From: Zhengella sp020637775 | GTDB taxonomy: Bacteria; Pseudomonadota; Alphaproteobacteria; Rhizobiales; Rhizobiaceae | Length of the DNA stretch: 64,000 bases | Assembly: GCF_041397485.1 (NCBI RefSeq) | Contig: NZ_JAWKWO010000001.1 | Span: forward strand, 992,001 to 1,056,000 | Reading direction: 5' to 3' | In this document: positions 15,179 through 23,280 of the stretch, piece by piece | How positions within the stretch are numbered: position 1 is the stretch's first letter | Layout: every line of letters starts with the position of its first letter | The notes under the pieces: generated by a model | Databases searched by the model: none | What the model was told of the DNA's origin: nothing | What the model saw: only the letters and a program-made list of their open reading frames with translations | Position numbers and translations under genes: made by a program

Positions 15179-16012
15179 ATGCCCGCCGCACGCACCATCA
15201 TCGTCACCGGCGCCTCCTCCGGCATCGGCGCCCATTGCGCCCGCGCCCTCAGGTCGGAAGGCTGGCGCGTCTTCGCCACGGCCCGCAAGCCGGACGATCT
15301 GGCCGCGCTCGAGGCCGATGGCATCGAGGCGTTTTACCTGGACTATTGCGAACCGTCCTCCATCGAGGCGCTCGTCGCCAATGTCCTGGCGCGTACGGGC
15401 GGCAGGCTGGACGCCCTTTTCAACAATGGCGCCTATGCCCAGGCCGGCGCTGTGGAAGACCTGCCCGTTGCGGCCCTGCGCGCCCAGTTCGAGGCCAATT
15501 TTTTCGGCTGGCACGACCTGACGCGGCGCATCGTGCCTGTCATGCGCGCCCAAGGGTACGGCCGCATCGTCAATTGCTCGTCCATTCTCGGTCTGGTGCC
15601 GGTGAAATATCGCGGTGCCTATGCCGCATCGAAACATGCGCTGGAAGGCCTGACGCTCTGCCTGCGCGCCGAGCTCGCCGCGACCGGCATCAAGGTCTCG
15701 CTCATCGAGCCCGGTCCCGTGGTCTCGAAGATCGCGGCCAACGGCCTGCCCTGGTTCCTGAAACATGTCGACATCGAGGGCTCGCCCCACCGCGATGCCT
15801 ATGAGGCGCAACTGGCCCGCATGGAAGCCGGCGGGTCGGTGTCGCGCTGGAAGCCGGGGCCGCACGCCGTCCATCGCGTTCTGCGCCATGCGCTGAATAG
15901 TCCCCGGCCGAAACCGCACTATGTGATGACCCTGCCGGCGCGCGCCGGCGTATTCATCAAGCGTTTTCTTCCCCCGGCGCTTGCCTACCGCATCACCGCC
16001 GGGCAAGGATGA
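15179..16012 (+). CDS. Short-chain dehydrogenase/reductase (SDR)
   Basis: A 277-residue classical SDR oxidoreductase. Cofactor motif TGASSGIG lies at 10-17, NNGAYA (82-87, a variant of NNAG) follows, the catalytic serine is in NCSSILG (about 132-138) and the active pair is Tyr148/Lys152 (YAASK). Arginine after the second beta strand (ATARK) suggests NADP preference. The C-terminal extension after residue 230 is longer than in minimal SDRs. Substrate unknown. The ATG at 15179 follows GAGAAAGGG. The HIG1-like gene follows 54 bases later. Confidence 0.85.
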   Translation: MPAARTIIVTGASSGIGAHCARALRSEGWRVFATARKPDDLAALEADGIEAFYLDYCEPSSIEALVANVLARTGGRLDALFNNGAYAQAGAVEDLPVAALRAQFEANFFGWHDLTRRIVPVMRAQGYGRIVNCSSILGLVPVKYRGAYAASKHALEGLTLCLRAELAATGIKVSLIEPGPVVSKIAANGLPWFLKHVDIEGSPHRDAYEAQLARMEAGGSVSRWKPGPHAVHRVLRHALNSPRPKPHYVMTLPARAGVFIKRFLPPALAYRITAGQG

Positions 16013-16066
16013 CGCAACACAAGGACAACCGGGCCGGCCCGTGCCGGACCATCGGGAAAGCAGGCA

Positions 16067-16261
16067 ATGGATACCGTTTTCAAGTTTCTGGCGATGATCG
16101 CCATGGCCGCAGTGGCCTTCGTCCTCGTCAGGGGGCTGATCAACATGATGCGGGCGGGCGACGCCAATACATCGAACAAGCTCATGCAGGCGCGCGTCTT
16201 CCTGCAGTTCATCGCCATTCTGCTCATCGTCGGCGCGCTCTATTTCGCACGCCCGGGCTGA
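16067..16261 (+). CDS. Twin-transmembrane (HIG1-domain-like) small protein
   Basis: A 64-residue protein with two hydrophobic helices (residues 2-25 and 43-60) joined by a basic loop ending KLMQARVFLQFIAIL. This pattern is that of the HIG1/twin-transmembrane family; in mitochondria HIG1 proteins associate with cytochrome oxidase. In rhizobial genomes such a gene commonly precedes a PduO-type adenosyltransferase and etfBA, exactly the order here. It is 25 bases upstream of the adenosyltransferase gene. Confidence 0.75.
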   Translation: MDTVFKFLAMIAMAAVAFVLVRGLINMMRAGDANTSNKLMQARVFLQFIAILLIVGALYFARPG

Positions 16262-16286
16262 AGCGGCAGGCACAGGAGGGGATGTC

Positions 16287-16868
16287 ATGGTCAAGCTGAA
16301 CAAGATCTACACGCGCACCGGCGACGACGGCACGACCGCCCTTGCCGCCGGCGGAAGGCGCATGAAGTTCGATCCGCGCGTCGACGCCTATGGCACGGTG
16401 GACGAGGCCAATGCCTGCATCGGCATGGCCCGGCTCCACACCGCCGGCGGGTATGCGGAGCTCGACGCCATGCTGTCGCGCATCCAGAACGATCTCTTCG
16501 ACCTCGGTGCCGACCTGGCGACGCCGGATCTCGGCGAGGACCTGGGTTACGAGCCCCTGCGCATCGTCCATCACCAGGTCGAACGCATCGAGCGGGACAT
16601 CGACGCGCTGAACGCGGCATTGCAGCCGTTGAAATCTTTCGTCCTGCCAGGCGGATCGCCTGCCGCGGCCGCCCTGCACCTCGCGCGCACGGTGGCGCGC
16701 CGCGCCGAGCGCCTGATCGTGGAACTGGCCGAAACGCCTGGCGAGCATGTCAATCCGGAGACCATCCGCTACATGAACCGGGTTTCGGACCTGCTCTTCG
16801 TCGCCGCCCGCGTGGTCAATGACAACGGCGCCGCCGACGTGCTATGGGTTCCGGGGGCGAACCGCTGA
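16287..16868 (+). CDS. Cob(I)alamin adenosyltransferase, PduO type
   Basis: A 193-residue enzyme that transfers the adenosyl group of ATP to cob(I)alamin to give coenzyme B12. The N-terminal ATP-binding loop is TRTGDDGTT (9-17), followed by DAYGTVDEANA, and the C-terminal helix holds YMNRVSDLLFVAAR with the conserved Arg/Asp of the PduO family. Length is normal for the stand-alone domain. It belongs to a run with the HIG1-like gene before and the rhomboid gene 28 bases after. cobS and cobT elsewhere in the window fit an aerobic B12 maker. Confidence 0.9.
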   Translation: MVKLNKIYTRTGDDGTTALAAGGRRMKFDPRVDAYGTVDEANACIGMARLHTAGGYAELDAMLSRIQNDLFDLGADLATPDLGEDLGYEPLRIVHHQVERIERDIDALNAALQPLKSFVLPGGSPAAAALHLARTVARRAERLIVELAETPGEHVNPETIRYMNRVSDLLFVAARVVNDNGAADVLWVPGANR

Positions 16869-16896
16869 AACAGGCGGCAGGGGACGGCGGGTTTCG

Positions 16897-17673
16897 ATGT
16901 TCATTCCGTTGCACGATGCCAACAGCCTGCGCCATATCCGGGCGCAATATGTCACCATCGCAATCATCGCGATCAATGTCGCCGTCTTCCTGCTGACCGG
17001 TTTCAACGGACAGCAGGCGCTCATCGCCGACGCGCTGGGCTACGGCTACGTGCCCTCGGTGGTCCATGACATCAACGAACTGACGCCGGACCTCGTTCGC
17101 GTTCCGGAAGAACTGACCTACGTCACCTACGCCTTCATGCATGGCGACCTGATGCACCTTGGCGGCAACATGCTCTTCCTCTGGGTATTCGGCGACAATG
17201 TCGAGGATGCCCTGGGTCACATCAAGTATGTCATCTTCTATCTGGCCTGCGCGGCGGCCGGGGCCTGGCTGCACGGCTTCATGGATCCGGCATCCGAAAC
17301 GCCGCTGATCGGTGCGTCCGGGGCTGTGGCGGGTATCGTCGCAGCCTATCTCCTGCTCCATCCGCGCGTGAAGGTCTGGGTTCTGGCGCTGGGCCGCATT
17401 CCGTTGCGAATCCCAGCCTTCATCCCGCTTCTCCTGTGGATCGGCCTGCAGGTCTTCATGTTCCTTGCTTCGGGGGAGGATGAGGTCTCCTGGGCGGCCC
17501 ATTTGGGCGGAATAGCCGCCGGCGCGCTGCTTTTGCTCGTGCTGCGCCGGCCCGGCGTTCCGCTTTTCGACCGGGCCATTGTCACGCCCAGGGCCGTCGT
17601 GACCGAACCGCCGCCGCTGCCGGAGGACAAGCCCGATCGCGGCGGCATGGGCCGCCGCTGGGGCCGCCAATAG
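16897..17673 (+). CDS. Rhomboid family intramembrane serine protease
   Basis: A 258-residue membrane protease with six or seven helices. The catalytic serine is Ser141 in GASGA (139-143) and the catalytic histidine is His202 in AAHLGG; the helix-2 motif HGDLMHLGGN (82-91) supplies the oxyanion histidine and asparagine. The large periplasmic loop between helices one and two (about 40-75) is typical. The last 40 residues are a proline- and arginine-rich cytoplasmic tail. The ATG at 16897 was chosen since the open frame upstream runs inside the previous gene. Substrate unknown. Confidence 0.87.
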   Translation: MFIPLHDANSLRHIRAQYVTIAIIAINVAVFLLTGFNGQQALIADALGYGYVPSVVHDINELTPDLVRVPEELTYVTYAFMHGDLMHLGGNMLFLWVFGDNVEDALGHIKYVIFYLACAAAGAWLHGFMDPASETPLIGASGAVAGIVAAYLLLHPRVKVWVLALGRIPLRIPAFIPLLLWIGLQVFMFLASGEDEVSWAAHLGGIAAGALLLLVLRRPGVPLFDRAIVTPRAVVTEPPPLPEDKPDRGGMGRRWGRQ

Positions 17674-17707
17674 CGATGGCCTGGGCACATTTTTGCGCCG
17701 CACACAA

Positions 17708-17736
17708 TTGATGTTGAGAACAAGACAGGCTACATA
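17708..17736 (+). promoter_or_regulatory. Predicted etfBA promoter
   Basis: TTGATG (17708-17713) and TACATA (17731-17736) are 17 bases apart, upstream of etfB by about 140 bases. The -10 element overlaps the first arm of the palindrome at 17732-17749, the usual layout for repression. Motif-based prediction. Confidence 0.5.
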
Positions 17737-17749
17737 CCGCGCGGTATGT
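17732..17749. promoter_or_regulatory. Perfect 18-base palindrome over the etf promoter, likely TetR-type operator
   Basis: ACATACCGCGCGGTATGT is a perfect inverted repeat without spacer. The ATACCG..CGGTAT core is the kind of site bound by TetR/AcrR-family repressors, several of which control acyl-CoA and electron-transfer flavoprotein genes. It overlaps the predicted -10 region of etfBA. No TetR gene lies in this window, so the regulator would act in trans. Confidence 0.6.
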
Positions 17750-17881
17750 TTCAGGCTGCTGAAAGGTCGCCGGGGAGGATGCGTCGAATCCGGACGCGAA
17801 AATTACGCTGCGGGGCTAGCCTGCGCCGTTTCAGGCGCTTAGTTTCCGCCCACAAAATCCAACTCTAGAGAGGACATGTGC

Positions 17882-18631
17882 ATGAAAGTCCTGGTACCGG
17901 TCAAACGGGTCGTAGACTACAACGTGAAGATCCGCGTCAAGGCTGACGGCTCGGGCGTTGAGCTGGCCAACGTCAAGATGTCGATGAACCCCTTCGACGA
18001 GATCGCCGTGGAAGAGGCTATCCGCCTGAAGGAAGCCGGCGTGGCGACCGAGATCGTCGCCGTCTCGATTGGCGAGCAGAAGTGCCAGGAAACCATCCGC
18101 ACCGCGCTTGCCATGGGCGCCGACCGCGGCATTCTCGTCAAGACCGACGATTTGGTCGAACCGCTCGCCGTGGCCAAGATCCTCAAGGGCATCGTCGACG
18201 AGGAGAAGCCTGAACTGGTCATTCTCGGCAAGCAGGCCATCGACGACGACGCCAACCAGACCGGCCAGATGCTGGCGGCGCTGCTGGGCTGGTCGCAGGG
18301 CACCTTCGCCTCCGAGGTCAAGATCGATGGCGGCAAGGCCACCGTGACCCGCGAGGTCGACGGCGGCCTGCAGACCATCGAAATCAACATGCCGGCCATC
18401 GTCACCACGGACCTCCGCCTCAACGAGCCGCGTTATGCCTCGCTGCCCAACATCATGAAGGCCAAGAAGAAGCCGCTCGACGAGAAGGCGCCGTCCGACT
18501 ATGGCGTCGACACCGCGCCACGCCTCAAGGTGCTCAAGACCGCCGAGCCGGAAGGCCGCAAGGCGGGCGTCAAGGTGGGCTCGGTCGCCGAACTCGTCGA
18601 CAAGCTGAAGAACGAAGCGGGCGTCCTGTAA
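17882..18631 (+). CDS. etfB: Electron transfer flavoprotein, beta subunit
   Basis: A 249-residue subunit of the ETF heterodimer, which takes electrons from acyl-CoA dehydrogenases and passes them to ETF-ubiquinone oxidoreductase. MKVLVPVKRVVDYNVKIRVK, the AMP-binding region around DDDANQTGQMLAALLGW (residues near 121-137) and the C-terminal recognition-loop area (LPNIMKAKKKPL) are typical. The second ATG (17882) is better placed behind AGAGGA than the first (17876). etfA follows after 26 bases. A FadE-type acyl-CoA dehydrogenase at the left end of the window is a possible electron donor. Confidence 0.95.
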   Translation: MKVLVPVKRVVDYNVKIRVKADGSGVELANVKMSMNPFDEIAVEEAIRLKEAGVATEIVAVSIGEQKCQETIRTALAMGADRGILVKTDDLVEPLAVAKILKGIVDEEKPELVILGKQAIDDDANQTGQMLAALLGWSQGTFASEVKIDGGKATVTREVDGGLQTIEINMPAIVTTDLRLNEPRYASLPNIMKAKKKPLDEKAPSDYGVDTAPRLKVLKTAEPEGRKAGVKVGSVAELVDKLKNEAGVL

Positions 18632-18657
18632 GGACAGGCAAGGAAAGGAACACACAC

Positions 18658-19587
18658 ATGGCCATTCTTCTCGTTGCCGATCACGACAACGTTTCCCTGT
18701 CCGACCAGAACGCCAAGGCGCTCTCCGCTGCCCTGAAGATGGGCGGCGACGTGGACGTTCTCATTGCCGGCAAGGACGCCAAGGCGGCCGCCGACGCCGC
18801 TGCGAAGCTGTCGGGCGTGCGCAAGGTGCTTCTGGCCGAATCCGACGCGCTCGCCGAGCGTCTCGCCGAGCCGGCGGCGGCCCAGGTCGTCGCGCTTGCC
18901 GAGGGCTATGACGCCTTCGTCGCCCCGGCCACGACCATGGGCAAGAACGTCATGCCGCGCGTCGCGGCCCTGCTCGACGTCATGCAGATCTCCGAGATCG
19001 TGGCGGTGGAAAGCGCCGACACGTTCCAGCGCCCGATCTATGCCGGCAATGCCATCCAGACCGTTCAGTCGACTGACGCCAGGAAGGTGATCACGGTGCG
19101 CACCGCCTCCTTCCAGGCCGCCGGCCAGGACGGTTCGGCTTCCGTCGAAACGGTCGAGGCCGTTGCCGATCCGGGGCTCTCCAGCTTCGTCGGGAACAAG
19201 CTCTCGGAAAGCGACCGCCCGGAACTGACCTCCGCCAAGATCATCATTTCCGGCGGGCGCGCGCTCGGCTCGGAAGAGAAGTTCCAGGAAGTCATCCTGC
19301 CCGTGGCCGACAAGCTGGGTGCCGCAGTCGGCGCCTCGCGCGCCGCCGTCGATGCCGGCTATGCGCCCAACGACTGGCAGGTCGGCCAGACCGGCAAGGT
19401 CGTCGCGCCCGAACTGTATATCGCGGCAGGCATTTCCGGCGCCATCCAGCACCTGGCCGGGATGAAGGATTCCAAGGTCATCGTCGCCATCAACAAGGAT
19501 GAGGAAGCGCCGATCTTCCAGGTGGCCGATTATGGCCTCGTGGCGGACCTCTTCGAGGCGTTGCCGGAACTCGAAAAGGCGCTTTGA
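18658..19587 (+). CDS. etfA: Electron transfer flavoprotein, alpha subunit
   Basis: A 309-residue FAD-carrying subunit of ETF. The C-terminal FAD domain is clear: SGGRALGSEEKF, then VGASRAAVDAGYAPNDWQVG and the QTGKVVAPELYIAAGISGAI block, including the arginine and serine that contact FAD. The N-terminal domain is the usual alpha/beta fold. It follows etfB with an AAGGAAAGGA ribosome site and ends 24 bases before a strong terminator. Confidence 0.95.
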   Translation: MAILLVADHDNVSLSDQNAKALSAALKMGGDVDVLIAGKDAKAAADAAAKLSGVRKVLLAESDALAERLAEPAAAQVVALAEGYDAFVAPATTMGKNVMPRVAALLDVMQISEIVAVESADTFQRPIYAGNAIQTVQSTDARKVITVRTASFQAAGQDGSASVETVEAVADPGLSSFVGNKLSESDRPELTSAKIIISGGRALGSEEKFQEVILPVADKLGAAVGASRAAVDAGYAPNDWQVGQTGKVVAPELYIAAGISGAIQHLAGMKDSKVIVAINKDEEAPIFQVADYGLVADLFEALPELEKAL

Positions 19588-19611
19588 GCGCCAATCCGTC
19601 GCCGACACCGG

Positions 19612-19642
19612 GCCGGGGCAGAGAAGATGCCCCGGCTTTTTT
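19612..19642 (+). terminator. Strong rho-independent terminator after etfBA
   Basis: GCCGGGGCA (19612-19620) pairs with TGCCCCGGC (19628-19636) around a 7-base loop, followed by six T residues. Ends the etfBA transcript before the 3-hydroxybutyryl-CoA dehydrogenase gene. Confidence 0.9.
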
Positions 19643-19764
19643 CCCGGCGCGGCCAGCCACATTGATTATTCCAACTGTCGCGTTCCTGCCGTAATGTGCA
19701 CCGCAATACGGGCCTGATACGGCCTATCGGTTTGTAGCGGGACAACAAGGCGGGTACGAAAATC

Positions 19765-20643
19765 ATGACCGGTATCAAGACCATCGGCATCATTGGCGCG
19801 GGACAGATGGGAGCCGGCATCGCCCATGTCAGCGCGTTGGCGGGCTATGACGTGATGCTCAACGACATTTCAGGCGAGCGCATCGAAAAGGGCCTGGCAA
19901 CGATCAACGGCAACATGGCCCGCCAGGTCGCGTCCGACAAGATTTCCGAGGAAGACCGCGCCACCACGCTTTCGCGCATCAAGCCGGCGCCGAAGCTCGA
20001 CGATCTGGCCGCTTGCGATCTTGTCATCGAGGCGGCCACCGAGGACGAGACGATCAAGCGCAAGATCTTCGCCCAGCTCTGCCCGGTCCTGAACCCGGAG
20101 GCCCTGCTGGCCACCAATACGTCTTCGATCTCCATCACCCGCCTGGCGGCGCAGACAGACCGGCCCGAGCGCTTCATCGGCATCCATTTCATGAACCCCG
20201 TGCCGGTGATGAAACTGGTGGAAGTCGTGCGCGGCATCGCCACCGACGAAACGACCTTCGTCGCCACGCGCGATTTCGTCGACCGGCTCGGCAAGACCAT
20301 CACCGTCGCCGAAGATTTCCCCGCCTTCATCGTCAACCGCATTCTCCTGCCGATGATCAACGAGGCAATCTACACGCTCTATGAAGGCGTCGGCTCGGTC
20401 GAGGCCATCGACACCGCGATGCGGCTGGGCGCCAACCACCCGATGGGTCCGCTGCAACTGGCCGATTTCATCGGCCTCGATACCTGTCTTTCCATCATGC
20501 AGGTGCTCTATGACGGGCTGGCAGACAGCAAGTACCGCCCCTGCCCGCTGCTGGTGAAATATGTCGAAGCCGGCTGGCTCGGCCGCAAGACCGGCCGCGG
20601 CTTCTACGACTATCGCGGCGAAACGCCCGTTCCGACACGCTAG
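19765..20643 (+). CDS. hbd: 3-hydroxybutyryl-CoA dehydrogenase
   Basis: A 292-residue NAD(P)-dependent enzyme interconverting 3-hydroxybutyryl-CoA and acetoacetyl-CoA. The Rossmann motif GAGQMGAGIAH lies near residues 11-21, NTSSISIT and the catalytic-histidine block GIHFMNPVPVMKLVEV follow, and the C-terminal helical domain carries NRILLPMINEAI and HPMGPLQLADFIGLD. It is a monofunctional short enzyme, not the FadB fusion. It has its own transcription unit after the etf terminator, yet its place beside etfBA fits fatty acid or butanoate metabolism. Confidence 0.93.
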   Translation: MTGIKTIGIIGAGQMGAGIAHVSALAGYDVMLNDISGERIEKGLATINGNMARQVASDKISEEDRATTLSRIKPAPKLDDLAACDLVIEAATEDETIKRKIFAQLCPVLNPEALLATNTSSISITRLAAQTDRPERFIGIHFMNPVPVMKLVEVVRGIATDETTFVATRDFVDRLGKTITVAEDFPAFIVNRILLPMINEAIYTLYEGVGSVEAIDTAMRLGANHPMGPLQLADFIGLDTCLSIMQVLYDGLADSKYRPCPLLVKYVEAGWLGRKTGRGFYDYRGETPVPTR

Positions 20644-20656
20644 GGCCCGGGAAATT

Positions 20657-20675
20657 CCCGCACCGGCGGGCTTTT
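20657..20675 (+). terminator. Likely terminator after hbd
   Basis: CCCGC (20657-20661) pairs with GCGGG (20666-20670) around ACCG, followed by CTTTTCCCCTTT. The stem is short, so efficiency is uncertain. Confidence 0.5.
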
Positions 20676-20767
20676 CCCCTTTCCCCGCGGCGCTTTCGCC
20701 GCTAGTTAGCCCTTCCACAAACCGGAGTGCAACGAGCATCGCATCACGCCACTGATGATGGCGACAG

Positions 20768-20800
20768 GGACCCGCCTCAGGGTCCGCCCCTCGACGGGTC
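20768..20800 (+). other. Hairpin-forming leader before the polyamine genes
   Basis: GGACCC (20768-20773) pairs perfectly with GGGTCC (20780-20785). A second GGGTC at 20796-20800 could pair with the same left arm, so two alternative folds are possible. It lies 30-60 bases before the carboxynorspermidine dehydrogenase ATG. It matches no riboswitch class I can recognise and may be incidental in GC-rich DNA. Confidence 0.3.
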
Positions 20801-20829
20801 ACGATGTGAACTGAACGGGAGACGGCCTG

Positions 20830-22080
20830 ATGGGCAAACCCAATCTTGTCATCATCGGCGCCGGTGGCGTCGGCGACGTGGCGGCCAACAAGGCTGTCCA
20901 GTTCCGCAAGGAATTCGGCGACATCTACTGGGCCAGCCGGTCGCTGGAAAAGCTGACCGCCAAGGCCAATGCCGTTCATGCGCGCTGGGCCGCCGCCAAT
21001 GAGAACCGGCTGATCGAGCCGGTCCGGGTCAACGCGCGAAACACGCAGGAAACGGTGGCGATGCTGCGACAGACGGCCGCCGATATCGTCGTCAATGTCG
21101 CCTCTCCCTATTGCAACCCCGCCATCATGGATGCCTGCCTTGAAACCGGCACGCATTACATCGACACGGCGCTGGCCGAAGACGAGCATGTCGAGAACAT
21201 CCAGCCCAACTGGTACGGTTACCACGAATGGCCGCGCCGCCCGGCCTTCACCGAAAGGGGTGTCAACGCGCTTCTGGGCATGGGTTTCGACCCCGGTGTC
21301 GTCAACATTTTCTGTGCCCATGCCCGCAAGCACCTGCTCGACGAGATCGCTTCCATCGACATCATCGACGTGAACGGCGGCAGCCACGGGCGCTATTTCG
21401 CGACCAATTTCGACCCGGATGTCAATCTGCGCGAGATCAAGGAAGACGTGATCACCTGGGAGGGCGGCGCCTGGCGCACCATGCCCCACCATTCCGAATG
21501 GATGGACGTCACCCTGCCGGAGGTCGGCACCCATCGCGTCTATTCCATGGGCCATGACGAATTGCAGTCGCTGGCGGTGAATTTCCCGGACACGCCGCGC
21601 ATCACCTTCTGGATGGGCTTTGGCGAACACTATCTCAAGGTCTTCGAGGTGCTCGACAAACTGGGCCTCACCTCCTCGATTCCCGTCGAGGTGGACGGCG
21701 TCATGGTCGCACCCAACCGTCTGGTCAAGGCGCTGCTGCCGGATCCGGCCAGTCTTGCCAGGGACTACACGGGCAAGATCTGCATCGGCGTGGATATTCG
21801 CGGCCGCAAGAATGGCGAGGACAAGCGTTTCTTCATCTGGTCGACCTGCGACCATGCCGACAATTACAGCGAGGTCGGCGCCCAGTCGATTTCCTATTCC
21901 ACCGGCGTTCCCGTCATCACGGCAGCGAGGCTGCTGGCCAATGGTGCCTGGAACCCCGGCTCCATGGTCAACATGGAGGAACTGGATCCCGATCCATTCC
22001 TGAGCCTCATGCCCGAAACCGGCATTGGCTGGCAAGTCAGCGAACTGCCGCTGGACGGTTCCTGGCCCTGGGGCCGGTGA
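20830..22080 (+). CDS. Carboxynorspermidine / carboxyspermidine dehydrogenase
   Basis: A 416-residue saccharopine-dehydrogenase-like enzyme. In the alternative polyamine route it condenses a diamine with aspartate semialdehyde and reduces the imine to a carboxylated triamine. The dinucleotide motif IGAGGVGDVAANK is at residues 8-20, and GMGFDPGVVNIFCAHA, VNGGSHGRYFATNF and the final MPETGIGWQV agree with this subfamily rather than with fungal lysine enzymes. The nspC gene starts four bases after its stop, confirming the pathway. In alphaproteobacteria the product is probably carboxyspermidine (from putrescine). The ATG follows a GGGAG ribosome site. Confidence 0.88.
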   Translation: MGKPNLVIIGAGGVGDVAANKAVQFRKEFGDIYWASRSLEKLTAKANAVHARWAAANENRLIEPVRVNARNTQETVAMLRQTAADIVVNVASPYCNPAIMDACLETGTHYIDTALAEDEHVENIQPNWYGYHEWPRRPAFTERGVNALLGMGFDPGVVNIFCAHARKHLLDEIASIDIIDVNGGSHGRYFATNFDPDVNLREIKEDVITWEGGAWRTMPHHSEWMDVTLPEVGTHRVYSMGHDELQSLAVNFPDTPRITFWMGFGEHYLKVFEVLDKLGLTSSIPVEVDGVMVAPNRLVKALLPDPASLARDYTGKICIGVDIRGRKNGEDKRFFIWSTCDHADNYSEVGAQSISYSTGVPVITAARLLANGAWNPGSMVNMEELDPDPFLSLMPETGIGWQVSELPLDGSWPWGR

Positions 22081-22084
22081 CCCG

Positions 22085-23263
22085 ATGCAGCCGGGCTATT
22101 TCCACATGCTGGAAACGGCGGACCTTCCCAGTCCGGCCTATGTCATCGACCGCGCCCGGATCGAGCACAATTGCCGCATCCTGCGCCACATCGCCGACGC
22201 GGCCGGCGTCCGGGTGCTCCTGGCGTTGAAGGCCTTTTCCGCTTTCGCGGTGGCCGACATCATCGCAAAATATCTTGACGGCACGGCTGCCAGCGGGCTT
22301 TACGAGGCACGGCTCGGAAAGACCCGCTTTGGCGGCGAGATGCATGCCTTCGCGCCGGGACTGAAGGCAGAAGACGTGGACGAAATCTGCCGCCATTCCG
22401 ATCACCTGATCTTCAACTCGCTGACGCAATACCGCCGTTTCGCGCCCATGCTGGAAGGCCGCGCACGGCCCGAACTGGGCCTCCGGCTCAACCCCCATCA
22501 CCGCGAAGTCGCCAACCCGCTCTACGATCCCGCCGGCCCATGGTCGCGGCTCGGCATCGACGCCGCGTCCCTCACGCCGGACGACATGGCGCCATTTGCC
22601 GGCGTCCACGTCCACGCGCTCTGCGATCACGGGCTGGAACCCTTCGCCCGCTATCTCGAAGCGGTCGAGACCCGGTTTGCCCATCTTTTCCCTGCGATCG
22701 ACTGGATCAACCTGGGCGGCGGCGTTCTTTTCACCGATGACGGCTTTCCCGTCGATGAGGCGATCGCGCTCCTGCGCGGCTTCCGCGAGCGCACCGGCCT
22801 CACCGTCTATCTCGAACCGGGAACGGCCATTGCCCTGCATGCCGGCGCGGTCGTGGCGGAAGTGCTCGACGTCGGCGTCACAGGTGCGCCCGTCATCGTT
22901 ACCGATGCCTCCGCCACATGCCACATGCCGGACGTGCTGGAAGCGCCCTTCACGCCCGAATGCCTGGGCGCAACGGCGCTGCCGCGCGATCTGAAACCGC
23001 GCGACGTCAACGACCCGAACGTGGCGCGCGTCGGCGGGCCCACCTGCCTGGCGGGCGACACCATCGGCACCTACCGCTTCGACCGCATGCCGGACATCGG
23101 CGACCGGCTCGTCTTCCTCGACCTCGGCTACTATACGGGCGTGAAGGCGAGCACGTTCAATGGCACGCCCCTGCCCGCGCTGGTCATCTGGGACAGCCGA
23201 ACGGGCGAGACCACGGTCGCCAAACGGTTCGGCTACGAGGAGTTCGAGACCCGGCTGGGCTGA
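22085..23263 (+). CDS. nspC: Carboxynorspermidine decarboxylase
   Basis: A 392-residue PLP enzyme of the alanine-racemase fold that decarboxylates carboxy(nor)spermidine to the free triamine. The PLP lysine is in LLALKAFSAF (near residue 48). ELGLRLNPHH, VHVHALCDHG, WINLGGGVLF, YLEPGTAI and the partner-site GPTCLAGDT (the catalytic cysteine) follow in family order. The ATG at 22085 sits four bases after the dehydrogenase stop. It converges with tlpA. The pair provides spermidine without S-adenosylmethionine decarboxylase. Confidence 0.92.
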   Translation: MQPGYFHMLETADLPSPAYVIDRARIEHNCRILRHIADAAGVRVLLALKAFSAFAVADIIAKYLDGTAASGLYEARLGKTRFGGEMHAFAPGLKAEDVDEICRHSDHLIFNSLTQYRRFAPMLEGRARPELGLRLNPHHREVANPLYDPAGPWSRLGIDAASLTPDDMAPFAGVHVHALCDHGLEPFARYLEAVETRFAHLFPAIDWINLGGGVLFTDDGFPVDEAIALLRGFRERTGLTVYLEPGTAIALHAGAVVAEVLDVGVTGAPVIVTDASATCHMPDVLEAPFTPECLGATALPRDLKPRDVNDPNVARVGGPTCLAGDTIGTYRFDRMPDIGDRLVFLDLGYYTGVKASTFNGTPLPALVIWDSRTGETTVAKRFGYEEFETRLG

Positions 23264-23280
23264 ACCGGCCCGCCCCCGCC

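Noticed and set aside
19870..22035. 721-codon minus-strand frame over hbd and the carboxynorspermidine dehydrogenase
   Set aside because: Crosses two well-supported plus-strand genes and their terminator; low-complexity Asp/His/Gly-rich translation typical of antisense in GC-rich DNA.
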